Source of the DNA: Avidehalobacter sp964569265
GTDB lineage: Bacteria > Bacillota > Dehalobacteriia > UBA4068 > UBA4997
Direction: 5' to 3'
Assembly (NCBI GenBank): GCA_964569265.1
Contig: CAZMTO010000043.1
Span: forward strand, 1 to 6,661
DNA: 6,661 nt
Both the position numbers and the translations under genes were made by a program. The notes beneath the pieces were generated by a model that saw nothing but the letters and a program-made list of their open reading frames with translations, was not told where the DNA came from and ran no database searches. Numbering within the stretch: position 1 is the first letter of the stretch; each line of letters begins with the position of its first letter. This document shows, piece after piece, positions 1 to 5,536 of the stretch.

Positions 1-29
1 CTACATACGCCGTGCGGCGCGGCTTTTTT
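1..29 (+). repeat. P-type repeat, right half, cut by the window edge
   Basis: The first 29 bases match the right half of the complete P element at 5268-5344: the ATACGCCGTGCGG core end followed by GCGCGGC and a run of six T. The left half lies outside the window. In the complete copy this arm is one side of a perfect 14-bp inverted repeat ending in a T-run, so this is probably half of a terminator-like hairpin. The assignment rests only on similarity to the other copy. Confidence 0.7.
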
Positions 30-60
30 GCAAAGCTTGATAAAAACCTTTGTTAGTATG

Positions 61-188
61 CCAGAAGGGCAAATGTGCGCCAGATGCAAGGAGTGATTGT
101 ATTTTGTCGAGCAAGCTGCACTGATAGTGCGCGTCGCGAGAAAAATGCAATCACGACACAGCAGATGGTGTGCAGTTGTCCCTTCTGG
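61..188 (+). repeat. B-type long palindrome, copy 1
   Basis: A 128-bp imperfect palindrome starts with CCAGAAGGG (61-69) and ends with CCCTTCTGG (180-188). Its exact centre is a small hairpin, GCACT-GAT-AGTGC (118-130). A further paired block is GTGATTGTATTTT on the left with AAAAATGCAATCAC on the right. Transition-type mismatches between the arms are G-U compatible if the + strand is the RNA. About 16 bp to its left (44-60, containing TTTGTTAG) are shared with the second B copy at 5409-5535, so the mobile or conserved unit may be longer than the palindrome. It contains no supported ORF. It sits where the left arm of the next H element would be expected. Confidence 0.8.
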
Positions 189-272
189 AGACGAGTCGCC
201 GGAGGCGTACTATAAGTACGCCGACAAGTGAAAAATTATATGACAAAGTAGATGTGCCATTATTGTCAATGA
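189..272 (+). repeat. H-type repeat lacking its left arm
   Basis: This has the H-element centre, GGCGTACT (204-211) and AGTACGCC (215-222) with a 3-nt loop. A typical right arm follows (GACAAGTGAAAAATTATATG, then AAAGTAGATGTGCC and TATTGTCAAT). The matching left arm, present in the full copies at 294-412, 5145-5264 and 5557-5676, is missing; the sequence to the left is the B palindrome ending at 188. It therefore looks like a chimera or a copy truncated by B. The linker of the next H element starts directly afterwards at 274. Confidence 0.7.
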
Positions 273-273
273 C

Positions 274-412
274 GGTTACGCACCCAAAGTCAAGGAAGTT
301 CAAGAGTGCCCCAGATGCAAGGAATAGAATTTTGAGTCGACAGAGGCGTACTAAAGTACGCCGACAAGCGAAAAATTATATGACACAGCAGATGGGGTGC
401 TATTGGACTTCC
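274..412 (+). repeat. Linker plus H-type hairpin element, copy at the dnaC-like 3' end
   Basis: The 22-bp linker (274-295) contains GCACCCAAAGTCAAGG and overlaps the start of the hairpin. The palindrome runs from GGAAGTTC (294) to GGACTTCC (412), 119 bp, centred on GGCGTAC-TAAA-GTACGCC (345-362). Left-arm GCCCCA (308-313) pairs with TGGGGT (393-398), while the other full copies have GGCACA pairing with TGTGCC at these positions, a compensatory difference. The right end overlaps the leftward helicase-loader gene and supplies its TAG stop (complement of 400-402) and last few codons. Confidence 0.85.
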
Positions 413-1197
413 GGTTTCCGTAGGCGTAGATCCTCCACCGTAACCAACAACCCCACCTCACACAACCCCAGCAGGCGCGACATTGCACGCTCACCCAAGG
501 CTTCCTGCAGGGCGGTAATGTTAAGGTTGCTGGTGGCAATGGTGGTAAGCCCTTCGTTTACACGGTAATTTAAAACCGAAAACAACACGCTTTTTGTCCA
601 GTCTGTCAGGTTGTGGCTGCCCAAATCGTCCAGCATCAGCACTTCAGCACGCTTGGCCATATCCAGCAGGCTCGGCTCTGCCGCCCCACCTACGCCGGAA
701 AACGAATCGCGCAGTTCATCCAGAAAATCCGGCACCACCAAAAACAGCACCTTATGCCCACGCGCCAACAGGCAATTTGCCATCGCCGCCGCCAAATGCG
801 TTTTACCGCTGCCCACCTGCCCCAACAGCAGCAGCCCACGCGGCGCACCGCCGTTTATAACCGCCGAACACAGCCCGGTGGCTTTATCAAGAGCCTGCTT
901 TGCCAGTGCGTAATAGGTTTGCCCCTTGCAGTTGGGTGCAATTTCTCCGGCGGGGTAGCAGCTTAAATCAAAGTTTTTAAAGCTTTTGGTACGCAGCGCC
1001 GGTTGTATACGGGCCAGCTTTTGCGCCATAAGCATTTGCCGCTGCCGCCAGCATTTGCAGCGCCCGGCAGTGCCGTTTGGCAGCAAAATATAGCCGCTGC
1101 CGCCGCATATCGGGCAGCCTGTATCAGTTGAGGCGTGCAAGCTGCCGGCTGCCGCCTCGATATCCGCATCGTGTATAATATCGGTAAGCTCACGCAT
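400..1197 (-). CDS. dnaC: DnaC/DnaI-type replicative helicase loader (AAA+ ATPase)
   Basis: This 265-residue protein belongs to the family that loads the hexameric replicative helicase onto DNA during initiation. An N-terminal Cys cluster (C28-x2-C31 ... C47-x-C49) matches the zinc-binding motif often found in DnaC-like proteins. The AAA+ core follows: Walker A GQVGSGKT at 126-133, Walker B VLMLDD at 186-191, sensor 1 TIATSN at 219-224, and a likely arginine finger in ERAMSRL (R237 or R241). Length is usual for the family. ATG 1197-1195 is preceded by GGGGAGGT (complement of 1204-1211) at about 6 nt. It lies 16 bp after the dnaD-like gene, its expected partner, and is the last gene of the leftward operon. 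The stop and last few residues (PEVQ) come from the adjoining H repeat. Naming varies: dnaC in many annotations, dnaI in Bacillus, where dnaC is the helicase itself. A phage-type loader cannot be excluded, but nothing nearby is phage-like. Confidence 0.9.
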   Translation of the reverse strand: MRELTDIIHDADIEAAAGSLHASTDTGCPICGGSGYILLPNGTAGRCKCWRQRQMLMAQKLARIQPALRTKSFKNFDLSCYPAGEIAPNCKGQTYYALAKQALDKATGLCSAVINGGAPRGLLLLGQVGSGKTHLAAAMANCLLARGHKVLFLVVPDFLDELRDSFSGVGGAAEPSLLDMAKRAEVLMLDDLGSHNLTDWTKSVLFSVLNYRVNEGLTTIATSNLNITALQEALGERAMSRLLGLCEVGLLVTVEDLRLRKPEVQ

Positions 1198-1213
1198 AAG
1201 CGTACCTCCCCGT

Positions 1214-1948
1214 TTATATGTATTTACTGTAATCCGTGTTGTTGGTAAAGCTCGGCTCGGCCACCTTGGGCTTAGCCTGACGTTTCTTCGGCTTTTTCTG
1301 CTCAGCGGCAGCTTCCTGTGCTGCCAGTTGCTCCGGCGTGGTTATACCGTCTTTTTGCCAGCGCAGCAAAATTTTATCAATATAGGCCAAACTAAGCGCC
1401 CCGTGCATAACCGCGCGGCTTACGGCCTCGGCCAGCATAGTTGCCGACCACCCGTCGGTTATAAGCCAGGCATTAAGCTTTTGCAGCTCCATCGGAGAAA
1501 GCGGCCGGGCAAATTCTGCTTCAAACAGGGCGTACACGGTTTTTATCGCTTCGCTGTTTTTGGCTGCTTCGTCTTTGGCATTATACGCCGCGGGAGCAGC
1601 ATCCATAGCCGGCACACTGTTATTAAACACCCACAGCTCCAGCAGGTGTTGATAAAGCCCGTCTATGTGGTAGGCACCGCTAAAAGTATCACGCGATACA
1701 TAGCCTTTATTTTCCAGCATTGCCAAAAATGCCGCCAGCTCACTTTCTCGCCCGGCAAACCGCCGATTAAGCAGCTCCGGCACCAAAACATCCCCGGCCG
1801 GCTCCAGGCAGGCAAACAGCCGCGCCATATCCAGCATATCAGCATCACTAAGCCCAAGGTCGGCATAATGCGCCAGCAAAAACATCGGCACCGGCGCAAC
1901 ATCGCGGTAAAGACTTTGCATAAATTTGCGTTCCATATTTATCTTCAT
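1214..1948 (-). CDS. dnaD: DnaD-domain replication initiation protein
   Basis: This 244-residue protein has the usual two-part DnaD layout. The N-terminal half (about 17-105) looks like a winged-helix oligomerisation domain. The C-terminal half (about 138-205) is a DnaD/DnaB2 domain with the family signature Y189-x3-I193-x3-W197. A Lys/Pro-rich linker (about 218-229) and a short tail with NNTDYSKYI follow, similar to the DNA-binding tails of the family. In Firmicutes, DnaD-type proteins bind and remodel DNA near the origin or at restart sites and help recruit the helicase and loader, which fits the loader gene directly downstream. ATG 1948-1946 was chosen because GGTGAT lies about 8 nt upstream; an in-frame ATG four codons later has only a poor site. 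The 47-bp gap after trkH carries a duplicated GGTGAT-containing repeat. The stop is TAA, 16 bp before the loader start. It may be a paralogue rather than the sole chromosomal DnaD. Confidence 0.88.
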   Translation of the reverse strand: MKINMERKFMQSLYRDVAPVPMFLLAHYADLGLSDADMLDMARLFACLEPAGDVLVPELLNRRFAGRESELAAFLAMLENKGYVSRDTFSGAYHIDGLYQHLLELWVFNNSVPAMDAAPAAYNAKDEAAKNSEAIKTVYALFEAEFARPLSPMELQKLNAWLITDGWSATMLAEAVSRAVMHGALSLAYIDKILLRWQKDGITTPEQLAAQEAAAEQKKPKKRQAKPKVAEPSFTNNTDYSKYI

Positions 1949-1953
1949 TATAA

Positions 1954-1980
1954 TATCACCAAAATAGTATCACCAAAATA
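1954..1980 (-). promoter_or_regulatory. Tandem 13-bp repeat carrying a duplicated ribosome binding site
   Basis: On the + strand TATCACCAAAATA occurs at 1954-1966 and again at 1968-1980, separated by one base. Read in the gene direction each unit is TATTTTGGTGATA, so GGTGA is present twice. The copy nearer the gene is about 8 nt from the dnaD-like ATG, and the second is 14 nt farther away. It fills most of the trkH-dnaD gap. It could be a duplicated Shine-Dalgarno site, a standby site or simply slippage; no function is shown. Confidence 0.6.
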
Positions 1981-1995
1981 ATTTTATACACCGGC

Positions 1996-3450
1996 CTATT
2001 TGCGCCAAAAATGTCTGGTAAACAGCACCAGCACGGTCATCAGCTCCAAACGGCCTATCATCATATAAAAGGCTAAAAATACCTTGGAAAAATCGGTTAA
2101 CCCTATGTAATTGCAGGTAGGGCCAAAGCCCTCAAACGCCAGGCCAACGTTAGCCAGCGATGCCACCGTCACCGAAAACGCCTCGACAGGTGTAAGCCCC
2201 TGCCACGCCAGCACCAGCGCGCCGATTATCAGCAAAAAGCCATACAGCAGAAAAAACACCATAACGGCATTTATGGTATGCGCCGAAATCACGCGTTTAT
2301 CCAGCTTTATAGAGGTTACCAGCTTGGGCTGCAACGCCTTGCCCATACTGGCAATGCAGTTTTTTACGCCGATAATAATACGGCTTACCTTTACCGAACC
2401 GGAGGTAGACCCCGCACAGCCGCCGCAGAAGAACAGACAAAACAGCAGCACCCGACAAAAAGACGGCCACATATCGTAGTCTGCCGAATAAAAGCCGGTA
2501 GTGGTAACAATAGAAACCACCTGAAACATCGCCTGACGTATTACGTATTCCAACCCTTTATCGGCATAAACGCCGTTGTGCAGCAATGCCGCCGCCATAG
2601 CCGCCGTTGCCGCCAAAATTATCAGCAGATACACCCTGAATTCTTCACTGCGCCAAAAATAATTGCGCCGCTTAACTATAGTAAGGTAAAAAAAGGCAAA
2701 GTTGGTGCCGGCCAGTATCATAAACAATATTACCACCCACTGAGCAGCCGGGTTGGCATCAAAGGCCGCCATACTGTTATTGCGGCTGCCAAACCCGCCG
2801 GTAGATACCGTACCAAAGGCGTAACAAAGGGCATCTAAAAAGCTTAAGCCGCACAGCAGCAGCAGGCCAAACACCAGCACCGACATCACCACATACACGC
2901 CCCACAAAATTTTAGCGGTATCGCCGGTTTTGGGTGCCAGCTTTTCGGTAAGGGCATTGCCGGGGGCTTCGGCCTTAAACATTTTAAAGCCGGAATTACC
3001 CGATACCACCGCCAGCAGCAAAACCACAATACCCATACCGCCCAGCCAGTGCGTAAGCCCGCGCCAAATAAGTATACCCTTGGGCAGGGCCTCGGTGTTG
3101 GGCAAAATTGTGGCGCCGGTGGTGGTAAAACCCGACATACTTTCCATAAAAGCGTCTATTGGGGTGCAGCACCCGCTGAAAATATACGGCAGGGCACCCA
3201 ACAGCGCCGACATAAGCCAGCCGAAGGCAGCAATGGCAAAGCCTTCGCGGTAGCGCAGCGCCAAACCGCGCTTGCCCCTAAACGCCAGCATAAGCCCGCC
3301 GCCCACTGCCAACATTATTAGCTGAGCATACAGCAGGGCAGCAAAGTCACCCTCTTTATACAGCAGCGCGTAAAGTTCGGGCAGCAGCATAGATACCACT
3401 AATACAAGGGCAATTTTGCCCAAATTGTATAAAATAACACCAAATCGCAT
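1996..3450 (-). CDS. trkH: Trk/Ktr-type potassium transporter membrane subunit TrkH
   Basis: This 484-residue polytopic membrane protein is the ion-conducting subunit of a Trk/Ktr potassium-uptake system. Its four channel-like repeats each show a selectivity-filter segment: GFTTTGA (107-113), VSTGGFGS (215-222), VTTTGFYSADY (315-325) and LANVGLAFEGFGP (432-444). Other family signatures are THWLGGMGI (133-141), GGCAGSTSG (343-351) near the gating loop and MIGRLEL (464-470) in the last helix. The length is typical of TrkH. K+ or Na+ coupling cannot be settled from the sequence. The start ATG at 3450-3448 follows AAGGAG (complement of 3458-3463) by 8 nt. It lies 22 bp after trkA, whose product is the expected cytoplasmic gating partner, so the two form a complete system in one transcript. 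The stop is TAG, 47 bp before the dnaD-like gene. Confidence 0.95.
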   Translation of the reverse strand: MRFGVILYNLGKIALVLVVSMLLPELYALLYKEGDFAALLYAQLIMLAVGGGLMLAFRGKRGLALRYREGFAIAAFGWLMSALLGALPYIFSGCCTPIDAFMESMSGFTTTGATILPNTEALPKGILIWRGLTHWLGGMGIVVLLLAVVSGNSGFKMFKAEAPGNALTEKLAPKTGDTAKILWGVYVVMSVLVFGLLLLCGLSFLDALCYAFGTVSTGGFGSRNNSMAAFDANPAAQWVVILFMILAGTNFAFFYLTIVKRRNYFWRSEEFRVYLLIILAATAAMAAALLHNGVYADKGLEYVIRQAMFQVVSIVTTTGFYSADYDMWPSFCRVLLFCLFFCGGCAGSTSGSVKVSRIIIGVKNCIASMGKALQPKLVTSIKLDKRVISAHTINAVMVFFLLYGFLLIIGALVLAWQGLTPVEAFSVTVASLANVGLAFEGFGPTCNYIGLTDFSKVFLAFYMMIGRLELMTVLVLFTRHFWRK

Positions 3451-3472
3451 AATGCCATCTCCTTACCCGGCC

Positions 3473-4813
3473 TTACACCAGATAATCTACGACCTCCTGT
3501 GCCGTAGCTGCGGCAGCAAAAGTAAAAATACGGTCACCCGGCAGCAACACGGCATCACCGCTGGGGATGATGATATCATCACCGCGCACTATCATACCGA
3601 CTATGGACTGACTGGGAAAGTGCAGTTGTTTTAAAGCCTTTTGTGCCAGCGGCGACGTTGCAGGCAGCACCACCTCGTTCATCTGCACCATATCATTTTG
3701 CAGCAGGCGCAAATTAAGCACCGACCCCCGGTTAATAAAGCGCAATATGGTAGACACCATTAGGCTGCGCGGGCTTACGGCTTTGTCAATGCCAAAATTT
3801 TCTATCATATTTACGTAATCCGACCGTCTTATCTGCGAAATAACCTTTTTGGCGCCAATATGCTTGGCAATTATCGAGATCATCACGTTGGTTTCATCTT
3901 CGTCGTTTACGGCCACCACAGCATCCATCTCGGCGATATTTTCATCCTGCATCAGGTTTATGTCTTTGCCGCTGCCGTTAATAATTACGGTGCTTTTCAG
4001 CTCTTCTCTCAGCATACGGCAGGTGGCCATATCTTCTTCAAACAGCTTAACACTTATTTTGCGGCGGCGTGCTTCAAAAAACTGTGCCAAATAGCGGCCC
4101 AAAAGCTGACCGCCAAAAATTGCTATGTTGTTTATGGATTTTTTGCGTACCCCCAAAAATATTTCCAGATCGATCATATCTTTGGTGGCTGCCAGCAAAA
4201 AAATTTCATCTTTGGCGTGTATTTCGGTGTAGCCGTTAGGTACAATAAGCTCCTCACCGCGGATAATACCCGTAATAATGCAGGGCCTTGGCAGGTGAAT
4301 ATCCTTTAGGGGCGTGTTTAAAATAGCGGCCGTGTCGGGCAGCTTTAAGCCCAACATAACCACGCGCCCGTCGGCATAACATTCCACCTCGTGAGCTTCG
4401 GGGTGCAGCACTAGCTTACCAAGCTCCTGCGCTGCAAGCTGTTCCGGGTTAATAATCAGGTCTATGCCCAACTGCTCACGCCGCGATGACCTTACCAGCT
4501 CGTCATATTCCGGCCGGCGCACACGGGCAATAGCGCTTTTTACCCCATAAGATTTACCGACAAAGCAAGTCATCATATTAAGCTCGTCCAGCTCGGTAAC
4601 CGCCACCAGCAGGTCACTGTCGGCAATACCGGCACTTTCCAGCACCGACATAGACGCACCGTTGCCCTCGATAGTCTGTACATCTAAATATTCCTGCACC
4701 TGATCAAGCCTGTCACCGTTGGTGTCAATAACCACCACGTCAATATCCTTGCTGGACAATGTAGCCGCAATACTAAAGCCGACCTTGCCGGCCCCCACAA
4801 TAATGACTCTCAT
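3473..4813 (-). CDS. trkA: Trk potassium system nucleotide-binding regulator TrkA
   Basis: This 446-residue cytoplasmic protein has two tandem RCK units, the long TrkA form rather than the single-RCK KtrA form. Unit 1 has a Rossmann fold with GAGKVG at 7-12 and the acidic D30 after the second strand, expected to bind the ribose of NAD(H) or an adenine nucleotide. A TrkA_C domain follows at about 145-215. Unit 2 begins near 228; its glycine motif is GGQLLG (234-239), so the middle glycine of GxGxxG is replaced by Gln and binding there may differ. A second TrkA_C domain spans about 375-445. TrkA-type proteins form a ring under TrkH and gate it. ATG 4813-4811 follows AGGAGG (complement of 4822-4827) at about 8 nt. 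It is the first gene of the leftward operon, with a promoter-like sequence about 60 bp upstream. The stop is TAA. Confidence 0.95.
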   Translation of the reverse strand: MRVIIVGAGKVGFSIAATLSSKDIDVVVIDTNGDRLDQVQEYLDVQTIEGNGASMSVLESAGIADSDLLVAVTELDELNMMTCFVGKSYGVKSAIARVRRPEYDELVRSSRREQLGIDLIINPEQLAAQELGKLVLHPEAHEVECYADGRVVMLGLKLPDTAAILNTPLKDIHLPRPCIITGIIRGEELIVPNGYTEIHAKDEIFLLAATKDMIDLEIFLGVRKKSINNIAIFGGQLLGRYLAQFFEARRRKISVKLFEEDMATCRMLREELKSTVIINGSGKDINLMQDENIAEMDAVVAVNDEDETNVMISIIAKHIGAKKVISQIRRSDYVNMIENFGIDKAVSPRSLMVSTILRFINRGSVLNLRLLQNDMVQMNEVVLPATSPLAQKALKQLHFPSQSIVGMIVRGDDIIIPSGDAVLLPGDRIFTFAAAATAQEVVDYLV

Positions 4814-4870
4814 TGCTCACGCCTCCTGTTTAGCCAAAGGCATTTTCGCCATAATACAACATTACACTTT

Positions 4871-4899
4871 ATCATAACATATTACAGCAAAAAAAGCAA
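4871..4899 (-). promoter_or_regulatory. Predicted sigma-A-type promoter of the trkA operon
   Basis: Reading leftwards, TTGCTT (complement of 4894-4899) is followed by a 17-bp spacer and TATGAT (complement of 4871-4876), with a TG one base before the -10 (extended -10). The surrounding DNA is AT-rich, unlike its GC-rich flanks. The implied start near 4864 leaves a leader of about 50 nt, too short for a large riboswitch. The -35 match is only moderate; the extended -10 carries the call. Confidence 0.55.
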
Positions 4900-4928
4900 A
4901 ATATTTTATGGGCCGGCGCAGCTTTTAC

Positions 4929-5001
4929 AGTTTTTTTCAACCAACGCCGGATAGATGTTTGCCTTATCAACGCCCAGCGCCCTGTATACGGCCTGCGGCG
5001 C
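4929..5001 (+). repeat. Decayed P-type repeat
   Basis: TTTTTTTCAACCAACGCCGG followed by ATAGATG resembles the left arm of the intact P element beginning at 5015 (TTTTTCAATCAAGGCTGAA). The sequence CGCCCAGCGCCCTGTATACG, then GCCTGCGGCG (4971-5000), resembles the P core with several substitutions. The right arm with CAGCCTTGATT is missing; the next intact P copy starts within about 15 bp. It is best read as a degenerate tandem copy. Confidence 0.5.
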
Positions 5002-5014
5002 AGTGTTTGTAAGT

Positions 5015-5124
5015 TTTTCAATCAAGGCTGAATAAAGGGTTATCTATTCCCGCCCACCGCCCTATATACGCCGTGCGGCAGCCTTGATTAAAATTATATG
5101 ACAAAGTAGATTGCCGCTATTGCC
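5015..5124 (+). repeat. P-type repeat with AATCAAGGCTG stem
   Basis: AATCAAGGCTG (5020-5030) and CAGCCTTGATT (5079-5089) form an 11-bp perfect inverted repeat around a 48-nt loop. The loop's last 37 nt and the first stem base (5042-5079) are nearly identical to the loop of the P element at 5268-5344, although the stems differ. The right side runs into AAAATTATATGACAAAGTAG and CCGCTATTG, a tail also found as the right arm of H elements, so the unit is a mosaic. The linker of an H element follows directly. The whole block is paralogous to 6485-6661. Confidence 0.75.
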
Positions 5125-5264
5125 GGTTAGGCACCTAAAGTCAAGGAATTGCAAGAGTGGTACAGATACGCGAAGTCAGTTGACGAATCGCAGGAGGCGT
5201 ACTAAAGTACGCCGACAAGTGAGGAGACTGACGACAAAGTAGATGTGCCGCTATTGTCAATTCC
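5125..5264 (+). repeat. Linker plus complete H-type hairpin element
   Basis: The linker at 5125-5146 contains CACCTAAAGTCAAGG. The palindrome runs from GGAATTG (5145) to CAATTCC (5264), exactly 120 bp, centred on GGCGTAC-TAAA-GTACGCC (5196-5213). It differs from the copy at 5557-5676 at only one position by eye, a T instead of C in the left arm (GGTACAG versus GGCACAG), which changes a C-G pair to U-G on the + strand. No coding potential was recognised and no obvious target-site duplication flanks it. Confidence 0.88.
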
Positions 5265-5267
5265 GGT

Positions 5268-5344
5268 CTAAAAAGCCGCGCTAAAGTGAGTTTAATCTAT
5301 TCCCACCCACCGCCCTATATACGCCGTGCGGCGCGGCTTTTTAG
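5268..5344. terminator. P-type repeat forming a bidirectional terminator-like hairpin
   Basis: CTAAAAAGCCGCGC (5268-5281) and GCGCGGCTTTTTAG (5331-5344) are perfect 14-bp complements. Read from either strand, the GC-rich stem is followed by GGCTTTTTAG, so the hairpin has terminator features in both directions. The 49-nt loop is long for a classical terminator and contains the conserved P core (5295-5332). Its place between the leftward 99-residue gene and the trkA promoter would suit blocking read-through into the trk operon. Confidence 0.65.
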
Positions 5345-5349
5345 GCAAT

Positions 5350-5390
5350 GGTTAAGCACCCAAAGTCAAGGAATTGCAAGAGTGGCACAG
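5350..5390 (+). repeat. Truncated linker and left end of an H-type element
   Basis: The 22-bp linker (5350-5371) with CACCCAAAGTCAAGG is followed by GGAATTGCAAGAGTGGCACA (5370-5389), the start of an H left arm. After about 5390 the match stops and the left flank of a B palindrome begins. The remainder of this H copy, its centre and right arm, is missing. This gives a junction at which one module replaced another. Confidence 0.75.
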
Positions 5391-5535
5391 AAAACTTTTG
5401 TTAGAATACCAGAAAGGCAAGAGTGCCTTAGATTTAGGTGAGTACGGCTGCGCGAGCGATTTAGGCGTACTTATAGTACGCCGCTGAGCCAAACAGACAA
5501 CGAGCCTAAAGATAAGGTGCTATTGTCCCTTCTGG
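5391..5535 (+). repeat. B-type long palindrome, copy 2, with conserved left flank
   Basis: The palindrome runs from CCAGAAAGG (5409) to CCCTTCTGG (5535), 127 bp. Its outer arms pair over about 30 bp: the GCCTTA and TTTAGG blocks on the left face TAAGGTGC and CCTAAAG on the right. The centre is GGCGTACT-TAT-AGTACGCC (5464-5482), the H-type centre, whereas B copy 1 has a different central hairpin, so centres are exchangeable. The flank 5391-5408 with TTTTGTTAG is shared with the other B copy. A fresh H linker starts at 5537. Confidence 0.8.
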
Positions 5536-5536
5536 C

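Noticed and set aside
170..568. Rightward 132-codon ORF at the left end
   Set aside because: It runs through the palindromic repeats and then antisense to the helicase-loader gene. It has no good ribosome binding site and an Arg/Ser/Thr-rich, low-complexity translation.
1328..1981. Rightward 217-codon ORF
   Set aside because: It lies entirely antisense to the well-supported dnaD-like gene and its upstream region. The translation shows no domain, so it is a shadow of a GC-rich gene.
2278..2838. Rightward 186-codon ORF
   Set aside because: It is antisense to trkH, whose four selectivity-filter motifs establish the real frame.
3860..4309. Rightward 149-codon ORF
   Set aside because: It is antisense to trkA. 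The leftward frame has two complete RCK units and the opposite frame has no recognisable domain.
4814..4870. c-di-AMP (ydaO-type) or K+-responsive riboswitch before trkA
   Set aside because: Such riboswitches are known upstream of potassium transporters, but the predicted leader is only about 50 nt and shows no matching fold.
4913..4949. CCGGCG/CGCCGG hairpin as a terminator
   Set aside because: The stem is only 6 bp around a 25-nt loop and has no following T-run. The sequence is better explained as part of a decayed P repeat.
5145..5264. Insertion sequence or transposon with coding capacity
   Set aside because: The element is only 120 bp, fully palindromic, without an ORF or transposase. 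No clear target-site duplication was found, although a non-autonomous mobile origin remains possible.
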